Of a DNA stretch of 64,000 bases, positions 49,102-56,863 are shown one piece after another (the stretch's first letter is position 1; each line of letters opens with the position of its first letter). The stretch covers positions 62,001-126,000 of the forward strand of contig JAZSRY010000032.1 in NCBI GenBank assembly GCA_045538735.1. The letters run 5' to 3'. This stretch comes from SIG459 sp045538735 (GTDB taxonomy: Bacteria; Bacillota; Clostridia; Oscillospirales; Oscillospiraceae). The notes below the pieces were generated by a model. The model did no database searches. It was not told the origin of the DNA and worked only from the letters and a program-made list of their open reading frames with translations. Both the position numbers and the translations under genes were made by a program.

Positions 49102-49113
49102 AGAAAATCCCCC

Positions 49114-49142
49114 TTGACAATTAACTGGCAGCAATTCATAAT
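49114..49142 (+). promoter_or_regulatory. tracrRNA promoter, overlapping the cas9 ribosome site
   Basis: TTGACA (49114-49119), 17 bases, CATAAT (49137-49142) on the plus strand. On the other strand the cas9 ribosome site AAGGGGG occupies 49109-49115, so the two signals overlap by two bases. Confidence 0.85.
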
Positions 49143-49149
49143 AGAGGTG

Positions 49150-49266
49150 ATCTCAGACTACCATTTGGGATTACACTACAAGTTCAAATAAGCTTATAGC
49201 GAAATCATCGCCTTGGCGAACTCACAGTGTGTGAGGCAGAAGACTCCTTTTCAGGGGTCTTTTTTG
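49150..49266 (+). ncRNA. tracrRNA
   Basis: The anti-repeat (49156-49179, GACTACCATTT and GGATTACACTAC around one G) is complementary to the crRNA repeat over 24 nt with one G-U pair. It is followed by AAGT and TCAAAT, giving the known bulge and lower stem of II-A guides. Next come a GCGA/TCGC hairpin (nexus position), a CTCAC/GTGAG hairpin and a terminator hairpin GACTCC/GGGGTC with a T-run (49241-49265). Start inferred from the promoter. Confidence 0.93.
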
Positions 49267-49467
49267 TTTTTATAGCATCTTTTCTGTCCAATAAATCTCT
49301 CTCATATGATAAGAGCATACTATTTACGAGAATTATTATATTCCATTGGAACAAATCGTTCCATTAGCATATTATCCAAAATAATTTTTCGCTTTTTGTC
49401 CGTGCAAATAAATATAGAATAAGTTGAGGCTATACCTACAACTCTAGAAACCTATAGTTATGGAAAT
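49267..49467. other. Upstream region of the CRISPR-Cas9 module
   Basis: AT-rich and without genes. On the minus strand TATAAT (49335-49340) with TGGAAC 17 bases upstream (49358-49363) is a possible cas9 promoter, which would give a leader antisense to the whole tracrRNA. TGGAAC and GTTCCA also form a short inverted repeat there. Confidence 0.45.
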
Positions 49468-49499
49468 AAAAAAAGGAGCGATAAATCGCTCCTTTTTTG
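49468..49499 (-). terminator. Terminator of the transketolase operon
   Basis: AAAAAAAGGAGCGAT with ATCGCTCCTTTTTT, a stem of about 14 bp with T-runs on both strands. A second copy at 43646-43955 is split by the MITE. Confidence 0.9.
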
Positions 49500-49512
49500 T
49501 TGTTATTCAGCT

Positions 49513-50460
49513 TTACTTCTTCATTGCGAGAGCCTTCTTGGCCTTCTCAGCAATAACCTTGGCTGTGAGACCGAAGGCTTCGAGAGCAAGGGGAGCCTTT
49601 CCGCTGCGTCCGAACTCATCGTTGACACCGTGTCGGACAACGGGGACGGGGCAGTTTTCGCCGCAGAACTCGGCAACAGCTGCGCCGAGACCACCCAGAA
49701 TATTATGCTCCTCGGTGACTACGATTGCGCCGGTTTCCTCGGCTGCTTTCTTGATAATATCACCGTCAAGGGGCTTGATGGTGTGCATATCAACAACGCG
49801 GGCGGAGATGCCCTCGGCGGCAAGAGCCTCGGCGGCTTCCAGAGCCATCTGCACCATCATGCCGTTGGCAATAATGGTGAGGTCGCTGCCATCGCGGAGC
49901 ATGCAGCCCTTGCCAAGCTCAAAGCTATAGCCGGGGATGGCGTCGGTGACAGTTTCAACAGCGAGACGGCCAAGGCGCATATAGGCGGGACCCTCATAGT
50001 TTACGAGAGCCTCGGTGGCAAGGCGCATCTCATATGCATCGCAGGGGCAGAGAACCATCATGCCGGGGATGGCGCGCATAATGGCGAAGTCCTCGATGCA
50101 CTGGTGGGTTGCGCCGTCTTCACCGACGGAAATTCCGCCGTGGGAGCCTACAACCTTGACATTCAGACCGGGGTAGCAGATGGAGTTTCTTACCTGCTCC
50201 CAGGAGCGTCCTGCTGCAAACATTGCAAAGGTATTGGTGAAGGGCTTATAGCCGCAGGTTGCCATACCGGCTGCAACGCCCTGCATATTACTCTCGGCAA
50301 TACCCATATCGAAGAAACGATCGGGGTGAGCATCGAGGAAGTATTTGCTCATTGTTGCGCCTGCAAGGTCAGCGTCAAAGCAGACGATTTCGGGGTATTT
50401 ATAACCAAGCTCGGCCAGAGTCTGACCGTAAGCATTTCTGGTTGCTATCTTTTCTCCCAT
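49513..50460 (-). CDS. Transketolase, C-terminal subunit
   Basis: 315 residues covering the pyrimidine-binding and C-terminal domains of transketolase: DADLAGATMSKYFLDAHPDR, FFDMGIAESNMQGVAAGMA (the Glu that activates thiamine diphosphate), GEDGATHQCIEDFAIMR, EEHNILGGLG. It forms one enzyme with the N-terminal subunit coded 4 nt upstream; split transketolases are common in clostridia. The pathway is the non-oxidative pentose phosphate route. The last 42 codons are duplicated at 43970-44098, so the present tail may have been brought in with the CRISPR module. Confidence 0.95.
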   Translation of the reverse strand: MGEKIATRNAYGQTLAELGYKYPEIVCFDADLAGATMSKYFLDAHPDRFFDMGIAESNMQGVAAGMATCGYKPFTNTFAMFAAGRSWEQVRNSICYPGLNVKVVGSHGGISVGEDGATHQCIEDFAIMRAIPGMMVLCPCDAYEMRLATEALVNYEGPAYMRLGRLAVETVTDAIPGYSFELGKGCMLRDGSDLTIIANGMMVQMALEAAEALAAEGISARVVDMHTIKPLDGDIIKKAAEETGAIVVTEEHNILGGLGAAVAEFCGENCPVPVVRHGVNDEFGRSGKAPLALEAFGLTAKVIAEKAKKALAMKK

Positions 50461-50464
50461 TTTC

Positions 50465-51304
50465 TCAGCCCTCCAGTGCAGCTATTGCTGCTTCCAATTC
50501 TGCCTTTGCCTGCGCAAACTGCTCGGCATTGGGTGCCTTGCCGTGCCAACCGGCCTGATCTTCCATATAGGAAACGCCCTTGCCCTTGGTGGTCTTTGCC
50601 AGAATGACAGTGGGCTGACCCTTGGTTGCTCTTGCCTCAGCATAAGCTGCCTTGATGGCATCAAAGTCGTGACCATCCACGGTAATGACATGTGCGCCGA
50701 AGGATCTGAACTTTTCATCCAGAGGCTCGGTGGGCATAACATCCTTGGTGGCGCCGTCTATCTGCAGACCGTTAACGTCAACGATTGCGCAGAGGTTATC
50801 CAGCTTATACTTTGCGGCAGCCATAAATGCTTCCCAAACCTGACCCTCAGCGATTTCGCCGTCACCGAGGATGGAATAAACGCGGTAATCTGCCTTGCTG
50901 TGCTTGCCTGCAAGAGCCATGCCAACAGCGGTGGAAATGCCCTGACCCAGAGATCCGGTGGACATATCAACGCCGGGAACATGCTTCATCTCAACATGGC
51001 CGGACATATGACCATCGATGCGGCGGAACATTTTCAGGTCTTCAACGGGGAAAAAGCCGCGAAGAGCCAGAACGGAATAAACAGCAGGAGAACAATGACC
51101 CTTGCTCATAACAAAACGGTCTCTGCCGGGATTCTTCTCGTCGGCAGGATCAACATTCATTTCTCCGAAATACAGGGCGGTCAGTGCGTCAATGCAGCTG
51201 AGAGAGCCGCCGGGATGGCCGGATGCGGCTTCATAAACCATCGTAACGGCAAGAAGGCGTGCCTTGGCGGCATTCAATGCCAGGGTTTTGTTATCCATTT
51301 TCAT
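50465..51304 (-). CDS. Transketolase, N-terminal subunit
   Basis: 279 residues, the thiamine-diphosphate-binding half: YEAASGHPGGSLSCIDALTA, DRFVMSKGHCSPAVYSVLAL, STGSLGQGISTAVGMALAGK and the metal site GDGEIAEGQVWEAFMAAAKY with VDVNGLQIDG. It works with the C-terminal subunit. The ATG at 51304 follows AAAGGA. Together with nagB upstream it forms a central sugar-phosphate cluster. Confidence 0.95.
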   Translation of the reverse strand: MKMDNKTLALNAAKARLLAVTMVYEAASGHPGGSLSCIDALTALYFGEMNVDPADEKNPGRDRFVMSKGHCSPAVYSVLALRGFFPVEDLKMFRRIDGHMSGHVEMKHVPGVDMSTGSLGQGISTAVGMALAGKHSKADYRVYSILGDGEIAEGQVWEAFMAAAKYKLDNLCAIVDVNGLQIDGATKDVMPTEPLDEKFRSFGAHVITVDGHDFDAIKAAYAEARATKGQPTVILAKTTKGKGVSYMEDQAGWHGKAPNAEQFAQAKAELEAAIAALEG

Positions 51305-51340
51305 ACCATATCCTTTTAGTTATTTGTAATAGTATTGCTC

Positions 51341-52126
51341 TTACTTTTCGTCCTTATATATTTCCTTGAAATATTTATAGGTGTCAACCTTCAGCTCACC
51401 GCAGGCCGCCTCATCGCAGGCAACGATTCCGTCGGGGTGAAGCTGCAGTGCACTGATGGTCCATGCATGGTCAACGCCGCCTTCAACGCAGTGACGCAGA
51501 GCGCGAGCCTTGTTGTGGCCGGAGATGAGAAGCAGAACCTGCTTGGAGTCGCAGACGGTGCCAACGCCGACAGAAAGAGCGGTCTTGGGCACCTTGTTGG
51601 GATCGTTATCGAAGAAACGGGAGTTGGCAATGAGGGTGTCCTGAGTAAGGGCACGCACGCCGGTGCGGGAAACGAGGGAGGTGAAGGGCTCGTTGAAGGC
51701 AATGTGACCGTCAACACCGCTGCCGCCCATGAAAATGTCTATTCCGCCATAGGAAGCAATCTTCTCCTCATAGCGGCGGCACTCGGCCTCGGGATCATCA
51801 ACCATACCGTCGAGAATGTTGATGTTCTCTGCGGGAATATCTATGTGGTTGAAGAAATTTTCGTGCATGAAATACCAGTAGCTCTGGTCATGCTCGCGGG
51901 GCAGTCCCACATATTCGTCCATATTGAAGGTAACAACATTTTTGAAGCTGAGAGTGCCTGCCTTGTTCATCTCAACGAGCTTTTTATAAACTCCGAGGGG
52001 AGAAGAACCGGTGGGAAGACCGAGAACAAAAGGACGGTCCTCTTTGTGATTGTTGATAGCGTCAGCGATATGCTGAGCTGCCCATGCGCTCATTTCCTCA
52101 TAGTCATTTTTGATTATAAGCTTCAT
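51341..52126 (-). CDS. nagB: Glucosamine-6-phosphate deaminase
   Basis: 261 residues. NagB motifs: VLGLPTGSSPLGVYKKLVEM, FNMDEYVGLPREHDQSYWYF, FMGGSGVDGHIAFNEPFTSL and LLISGHNKARALRHCVEGGV. The catalytic Asp (MDEY), His (DGHIAF) and Glu (NEP) are present. It turns glucosamine-6-phosphate into fructose-6-phosphate and ammonia. It precedes the split transketolase by 36 nt and is probably co-transcribed; fructose-6-phosphate is a transketolase substrate. Confidence 0.96.
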   Translation of the reverse strand: MKLIIKNDYEEMSAWAAQHIADAINNHKEDRPFVLGLPTGSSPLGVYKKLVEMNKAGTLSFKNVVTFNMDEYVGLPREHDQSYWYFMHENFFNHIDIPAENINILDGMVDDPEAECRRYEEKIASYGGIDIFMGGSGVDGHIAFNEPFTSLVSRTGVRALTQDTLIANSRFFDNDPNKVPKTALSVGVGTVCDSKQVLLLISGHNKARALRHCVEGGVDHAWTISALQLHPDGIVACDEAACGELKVDTYKYFKEIYKDEK

Positions 52127-52252
52127 TCAAAAACCACACTCCTGTTTTTAATTATATGGGAAGTCAAATTCTTCCAGATATACTCTTTCATTATACTTCC
52201 CCGCAAACGGTTTGTCTATGATTTTTTGCCATCCAATCTGCATTGGTTTTTT

Positions 52253-52281
52253 TTGCATTGCCGGATAATATATGTTATAAT
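52253..52281 (+). promoter_or_regulatory. Promoter of the LuxR-type gene
   Basis: TTGCAT (52253-52258), 17 bases, TATAAT (52276-52281), 32 nt before the ATG. Confidence 0.8.
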
Positions 52282-52313
52282 TGCTTAAATTTCTCGAAGG
52301 GGGAGATAATTTG

Positions 52314-53438
52314 ATGCTAAGAAACAAGCTGTTGCCATGCATTTGTGTTCTTTTTGCGCTTTTCTCTTTCATTGATATTTCCGCCCTTGCCTCAGGCGAA
52401 ACAAGCTCTTCAATCACCTGTATCGGAGGAGTATCCCTGATTTACGGAGCTATAGCCGTTCTCTCACTTCTCCTTCTTTTCTCATACGTAATTTGGGAGA
52501 AACACAAGGAACGCAATTTTCTCTATCTTTTCACTTGCGTATCCCTTACCAACTGCGGATACTTCCTGCTCTCCGTTTCGGGTTCTCTTTTCTGGGCAAT
52601 GATGGCAAATCGCCTTTCTTATCTTGGTGCCGCTTACTCCATTCTTATAATGATGTTTATCATATATGACGTATGCAAGATGCGCCCGCGCAGTTGGTTC
52701 AAGCCCCTCGTGTTTGCCATCAGCACCCTTGCATTTCTGCTCGCCTGCAGCGGCGAATGGCTTGGACTTTATTATAGCAGCGTTGCCATCGAGAGAGTTA
52801 ACGGCGTCACTAAGCTTATCAAAGAATACGGCCCGCTGCACAGCGTTTATTCTGTCTACTTAGCTTCCTATGTGCTCGGCATGATCTTCCTTATAGCATA
52901 CGCCGCAAAGAAAAAGCGTCTGGCTTCCACCAAATATGCCATTTTTCTTGCCAGTGCCGTATTGCTCAATATTTGCGTATGGGCAGTCGAACAGTTGATC
53001 GCCGAGGACTTTGAGTTGCTTTCCGTTTCTTATGTGGCAACCGAAATCATGCTCCTTACGATATACGGAGTTCTTCGCGATTATGGCATCATTCAACCAA
53101 ATAAAGGTCTGCTCAGCGTTCAGATGCTTACCCAGCTCAACACCAGACGGGTTAATTCTGGGGAACTGCCTCCAGCTATGGAAGATCTCTTCAGAAGCTT
53201 TTCCGAGAAAGCCAACACCCTCTCCTCCGCAGAGCGGCGCATATTGAAATATTATATTGATGGCTACGACACTGCAGATATTCCCGAGCTTGCTTTTGTC
53301 AGCATTCACACCGTCAAAAAGCATAACCACAGCATCTACCAGAAGTTAAATGTTTCCTCTCGCGATGAGCTTATGCTTTATATTGAGCTTTTCCGCTGCT
53401 GCGGTTGGCTGGATAAGCTCAGTGCTGATCAAAATTAA
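52314..53438 (+). CDS. Membrane-bound LuxR-family regulator
   Basis: 374 residues. An N-terminal signal-like helix is followed by about seven membrane helices (from SLIYGAIAVLSLLLLFSYVI to LLSVSYVATEIMLLTIYGVL), resembling the 7TM sensor region of some histidine kinases. The C-terminal LuxR helix-turn-helix reads LSSAERRILKYYIDGYDTAD and FVSIHTVKKHNHSIYQKLNV. It probably senses something at the membrane and binds DNA directly. The ATG at 52314 follows GGGGGAG. The genes downstream code surface proteins and are candidate targets. Confidence 0.85.
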   Translation: MLRNKLLPCICVLFALFSFIDISALASGETSSSITCIGGVSLIYGAIAVLSLLLLFSYVIWEKHKERNFLYLFTCVSLTNCGYFLLSVSGSLFWAMMANRLSYLGAAYSILIMMFIIYDVCKMRPRSWFKPLVFAISTLAFLLACSGEWLGLYYSSVAIERVNGVTKLIKEYGPLHSVYSVYLASYVLGMIFLIAYAAKKKRLASTKYAIFLASAVLLNICVWAVEQLIAEDFELLSVSYVATEIMLLTIYGVLRDYGIIQPNKGLLSVQMLTQLNTRRVNSGELPPAMEDLFRSFSEKANTLSSAERRILKYYIDGYDTADIPELAFVSIHTVKKHNHSIYQKLNVSSRDELMLYIELFRCCGWLDKLSADQN

Positions 53439-53457
53439 ATAAAATATGTTAATTTAA

Positions 53458-53537
53458 CAGGGTGCATAAAACATACTTATCCGTTTTATGCACCCTGCAC
53501 ATATTCTGAGGATACTTTTCCAAAAAAGTATCCTCAG
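53458..53537 (+). terminator. Two tandem hairpins after the LuxR gene
   Basis: Hairpin one is CAGGGTGCATAAAAC / GTTTTATGCACCCTG (53458-53497). Hairpin two is CTGAGGATACTTTT / AAAAGTATCCTCAG (53506-53537). Together they should stop transcription before the next operon. Confidence 0.8.
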
Positions 53538-53606
53538 TTCCATTTTATCTTCTTCATTTTGTATATAAAATGAAAACAACCAAATTTGAAAGGTGGTGAG
53601 CCGCTA

Positions 53607-54008
53607 ATGAAGAGGCTGGTTGATATTATGCTGGAAAATCGTTCAACGCGGGATAGTTTCTGCTTTCACATTGCCTGCGATGAGTGCGGAAGAGTGTATG
53701 CCAACAAGCCCTTGCCTTTCTCCAAGGCCGGAATTATCCCGCCGTCCGAAAGCAAGAGGATCATCTTCGACGCTATCTACGAGCAGGAGTTTCGTGACGC
53801 GAGACAAGCAGCCCTCTCGGAAGCAGCAGAGAACCTGAACTACTGCCCTATATGTAGGCGTTTGGTATGCAACCGTTGCTTCCTTATATGCGACGATTTG
53901 GACATGTGCAGGGAATGCGCTGCCAAGCTTAATGAAAGCGGCAGCCCCGTATTTTCTGATTTGAACAATTTACACCCCAACATTATGGAAGAAGGAGAGA
54001 ACCTATGA
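53607..54008 (+). CDS. Small cysteine-rich zinc-binding protein
   Basis: 133 residues. An N-terminal CDECGRVY knuckle is followed, after about 60 residues, by CPICRRLVCNRCFLICDDLD and CRECAAK, enough for two or three zinc sites in a treble-clef or ribbon fold. No signal peptide, so cytosolic. The ATG at 53607 follows AGGTGG; the frame opens 21 nt earlier. The stop overlaps the lipoprotein start (ATGA), so it is made with the surface protein downstream. Family not recognised. Confidence 0.75.
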   Translation: MKRLVDIMLENRSTRDSFCFHIACDECGRVYANKPLPFSKAGIIPPSESKRIIFDAIYEQEFRDARQAALSEAAENLNYCPICRRLVCNRCFLICDDLDMCRECAAKLNESGSPVFSDLNNLHPNIMEEGENL

Positions 54009-54883
54009 AAAAAATAATTGCTTTGCTACTTGCAGCTCTGATGTTATTCATGGTTGGCTGCGTTTCCGAAAGTGACCTTGCAGCAAAACAGAAGGAACTC
54101 GACACTCTTGCCGCCGAAAATGCGCAGCTCATTGCCGAAATCGAAGCTCTCAGTTCCACCGGCACCGTTTACGCCATCCACTCAACCATAAACGGCAAAA
54201 GCAGCGCCAGCATAAACGGCAAAACGGAACTAACTGCCAGCGCTCTGCTTTCCGAGGGTCAGGTTGTTGATCATTGGGAGATGAACGGCGAGGTTCAACC
54301 CGACTCCGCCTCCGCCACCTTTACCTTCACTGCCGATACAAGCAGCACTGTTGCCGCATACCTGCGCAGCGAGAAAAAAATTACCACAATTAACGCCGAG
54401 CTGCGTTTCCTCGACGCCGATATGAACGCTGCAGGCGATCCCCTCACTGAGTTTGTATTTGAAAACGATTACACAAATCCTGTTACCGGTGAAACTGTTG
54501 AGGGCGGCAAAATCAGCGCAGAAATCAAGGCCGTTACCCCCTACGGCAAGATAATAGACTACTGGCTCATAAACGGTGTCCCCTATTATTATAATGGCGA
54601 TGTTTCCTCCTTTATCGTTGAGGATCTGGATGAAGCAACCACCTATGAACTTGTTTTGAAAGATAAGCCCATTATATATTATCAGGTCACCTGCTCCGGC
54701 TGCACATTCAACGGCATTTCAAGCGGACGTGTCGCCGCAGGAACCACTATCTATGCTTCCTGCAACGGTGGACTCCCAGCTAATTTCTATGTAAACGGCG
54801 GCACTTACGCAAGTGGAGTCAGCGGCATCTCTGTTACAATAAATTCCGACACCTATATTGAGGCTTACGCAATCATCAACTGA
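54005..54883 (+). CDS. Surface lipoprotein with short coiled coil
   Basis: 292 residues. The lipobox is FMVGC with Cys near 19. A coiled coil follows (LAAKQKELDTLAAENAQLIA), then repeated beta-rich segments with GKSSASINGKTELTASALLS and ISAEIKAVTPYGKIIDYWLI, and a small C-terminal domain with paired cysteines (QVTCSGCTFNG). It looks like a cell-surface adhesin or binding protein. The gene is coupled by overlap to the zinc-binding protein. Function unknown. Confidence 0.78.
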   Translation: MKKIIALLLAALMLFMVGCVSESDLAAKQKELDTLAAENAQLIAEIEALSSTGTVYAIHSTINGKSSASINGKTELTASALLSEGQVVDHWEMNGEVQPDSASATFTFTADTSSTVAAYLRSEKKITTINAELRFLDADMNAAGDPLTEFVFENDYTNPVTGETVEGGKISAEIKAVTPYGKIIDYWLINGVPYYYNGDVSSFIVEDLDEATTYELVLKDKPIIYYQVTCSGCTFNGISSGRVAAGTTIYASCNGGLPANFYVNGGTYASGVSGISVTINSDTYIEAYAIIN

Positions 54884-54917
54884 AAAAAAAGAAGTAAACT
54901 CCTACCGCTAATATTCT

Positions 54918-54944
54918 CAAGCGGCGGTTATTGACCGCCGCTTG
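54918..54944 (+). promoter_or_regulatory. Intercistronic hairpin
   Basis: CAAGCGGCGGT / ACCGCCGCTTG with a 5-base loop and no T-run, between the lipoprotein and the Ig-like protein gene. Confidence 0.55.
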
Positions 54945-54972
54945 CAACTAAGAAGACTGAAGGTGAACTTCC

Positions 54973-56241
54973 TTGAAAAAAGCAATCAACTCCTGCATTG
55001 TGCTGATGGTTATCCTTATGCTGGTGAGCTCTTTTTCCTTTTTTTCCTATGCGTCATACGAGGAATATTCCTTCTACGCCACAGAGGGAAAAACCGAATA
55101 TTTCGTTCTTCATTCAAATGCATATGACAAAATAACGGAAGGACGCATAACTTCCGGCGAAATCCCCGGTATGTGGTTGGAAATTTCCAGCAATGTAACC
55201 CTTGGTCTTGCAGGCGTTCCAACAACTCCCGGAGAATATACGGTTTATATTACGATGACAACAGAGGGGCTTGGCACTGTTGATTACAAAGTAACCGTCT
55301 ATGTCAATCCCGCCGAGTCCTCCGAGGGTGTACCTGTTGTAACCAAAAATCCCACTTCGGAGACCGTAATTGAGGGCGACTCCGCAACCTTTATTGCAAG
55401 GGCCAGCAACACCCGGCAGTATGTATGGGAAATTGCCCTCGCTGACGCCTCTCTCACCTGCGAGGAAGCCGCCGCTTACTTTGGCAAGGGAGTCAGCTTC
55501 ACCGGTTATGACACGGACACACTGGTTATCCACAACATACCCGAGGAGCTGAACGGAGCCTTTGTCTGGTGTCAGTTTGTTGGAGCAGAAGAGAGCGTCA
55601 CCAGTACCGCCGCAAAGCTTACTGTAACTCCCGCAGAAAAGGCCACTCCCGTAGTAACCAAAAACCCTACGGACGAAACAGTTGAGGTGGGCGGAGAGGC
55701 CGTATTTGTTGCTAAAGCGAAATATGCTCAGAGCTACCGTTGGCAGCTCATATCTCCCGAGGGAGTGCGTTATGACTGCTCTGTTGCCGCCGATGACTTT
55801 AAGGGTCTTGCCGTTTACGGGGCAAACACCGAGCAGATAGTGCTGGAAAATATCCCGATTGAGCTGAACGGCTACCGCATCCGCTGCATCTTCACCGCAG
55901 GCGATGATGCCTCCAGCGAAATGGCTCATCTTTATGTCATTGAAAAAGGCTCCGAAGCGGATCCTGATGCGTCTCCCGCAGCAAGTCCCGAAGCTTCGGC
56001 TGCCCCCACCGAGTCTCCCGCTCCCACCAAGACTCCCGAGACAGTCGCTCCCACCGAAGACAACTCAGATAACAGCGACAAGGCTCCCCAGAAGCAGGAT
56101 GATAAAACCCACGCTCCCGACACTGAAGGCAGCGGTGGAAAAAACAACACCATCATCATTGTTGCAATCGTGGCCGGAGCCGCCGTTGCCATTGCAGCCA
56201 TCGGCGCATTTGTATTCCTGAAGCTTAAGGGTAAAATTTAA
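54973..56241 (+). CDS. Membrane-anchored surface protein with Ig-like domains
   Basis: 422 residues. The signal peptide (about 27 aa) ends near SFFSYAS. A beta-rich N-terminal domain follows, then two Ig-like repeats that each begin with PVVTKNPT and TVIEGDSATFIA or TVEVGGEAVFVA. A Ser/Pro/Thr/Ala-rich stalk (SPAASPEASAAPTESPAPTK) and a C-terminal membrane helix (IIIVAIVAGAAVAIAAIGAF) with a short basic tail complete it. The start is TTG at 54973, 6 nt after AGGTGA. Likely an adhesin or surface receptor made with the lipoprotein upstream. Confidence 0.82.
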   Translation: MKKAINSCIVLMVILMLVSSFSFFSYASYEEYSFYATEGKTEYFVLHSNAYDKITEGRITSGEIPGMWLEISSNVTLGLAGVPTTPGEYTVYITMTTEGLGTVDYKVTVYVNPAESSEGVPVVTKNPTSETVIEGDSATFIARASNTRQYVWEIALADASLTCEEAAAYFGKGVSFTGYDTDTLVIHNIPEELNGAFVWCQFVGAEESVTSTAAKLTVTPAEKATPVVTKNPTDETVEVGGEAVFVAKAKYAQSYRWQLISPEGVRYDCSVAADDFKGLAVYGANTEQIVLENIPIELNGYRIRCIFTAGDDASSEMAHLYVIEKGSEADPDASPAASPEASAAPTESPAPTKTPETVAPTEDNSDNSDKAPQKQDDKTHAPDTEGSGGKNNTIIIVAIVAGAAVAIAAIGAFVFLKLKGKI

Positions 56242-56256
56242 TATTGGTTTTATATA

Positions 56257-56297
56257 GAGAAATTCCCTCTGCGATTAAGCAGAGGGAATTTCTTTAT
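56257..56297. terminator. Bidirectional terminator
   Basis: AGAAATTCCCTCTGC / GCAGAGGGAATTTCT with loop GATTAA and T-rich flanks, placed between two converging genes. Confidence 0.9.
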
Positions 56298-56324
56298 TTT
56301 CTATTCTTTCCTTGTGCCGGGGAT

Positions 56325-56705
56325 TTACAGAGTGGTTTTCCAAAGTCCGTGGAGATTGCAGTAAGCATAAACTTCCAGAGCCTTCTCGTCGGAGATGAGG
56401 AACTTCACATTGGGAGCTTCGTTGGGATTAAGCCATTTTCTGTAGCTTCCCTTATCGGTGGTAAGCTGCACCCACTCAATCCAGTGGACATCCACCATGG
56501 GATGGTCAACACTTCCCACATTCACTTCAACGGTGCCATCGCTTACGCTTACAACGGGGATATGCTTCTCGCCGCTTGCTTCAACGCTGCCGGGGATCAG
56601 CTCGTCCATTTTCTGTCCGCAGCAGAAGGGCTTTACTCCAACATCATGTACCATCTCAACTATATTTCCGCAGTGTGCGCACACATAAAACTTGGCGTTC
56701 TTCAT
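56325..56705 (-). CDS. dfx: Desulfoferrodoxin-type superoxide reductase
   Basis: 126 residues. The N-terminal rubredoxin-like site is FYVCAHCGNIV with the CC pair in KPFCCGQKM. The catalytic iron ligands are in EKHIPVVS, VDHPMVDVHWIEW and YAYCNLHGLWK (Cys and His). It reduces superoxide to peroxide, as is usual in anaerobes. The ATG at 56705 follows AGGAGG. Single gene, with the bidirectional terminator downstream. Confidence 0.95.
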   Translation of the reverse strand: MKNAKFYVCAHCGNIVEMVHDVGVKPFCCGQKMDELIPGSVEASGEKHIPVVSVSDGTVEVNVGSVDHPMVDVHWIEWVQLTTDKGSYRKWLNPNEAPNVKFLISDEKALEVYAYCNLHGLWKTTL

Positions 56706-56863
56706 ATTTATTTCCTCCTGTATTTTAATCAGTGTTTATTTTTCTTTCTGATTGTACTTTAACAGATTGTTTCTTTTCCTTCTGTGACTTTCTCACATAG
56801 CTTGAAAACAATATAGCCTTCGTGATAAAATTATTACATCAAATACTGATGGGAGGCTTTTAT

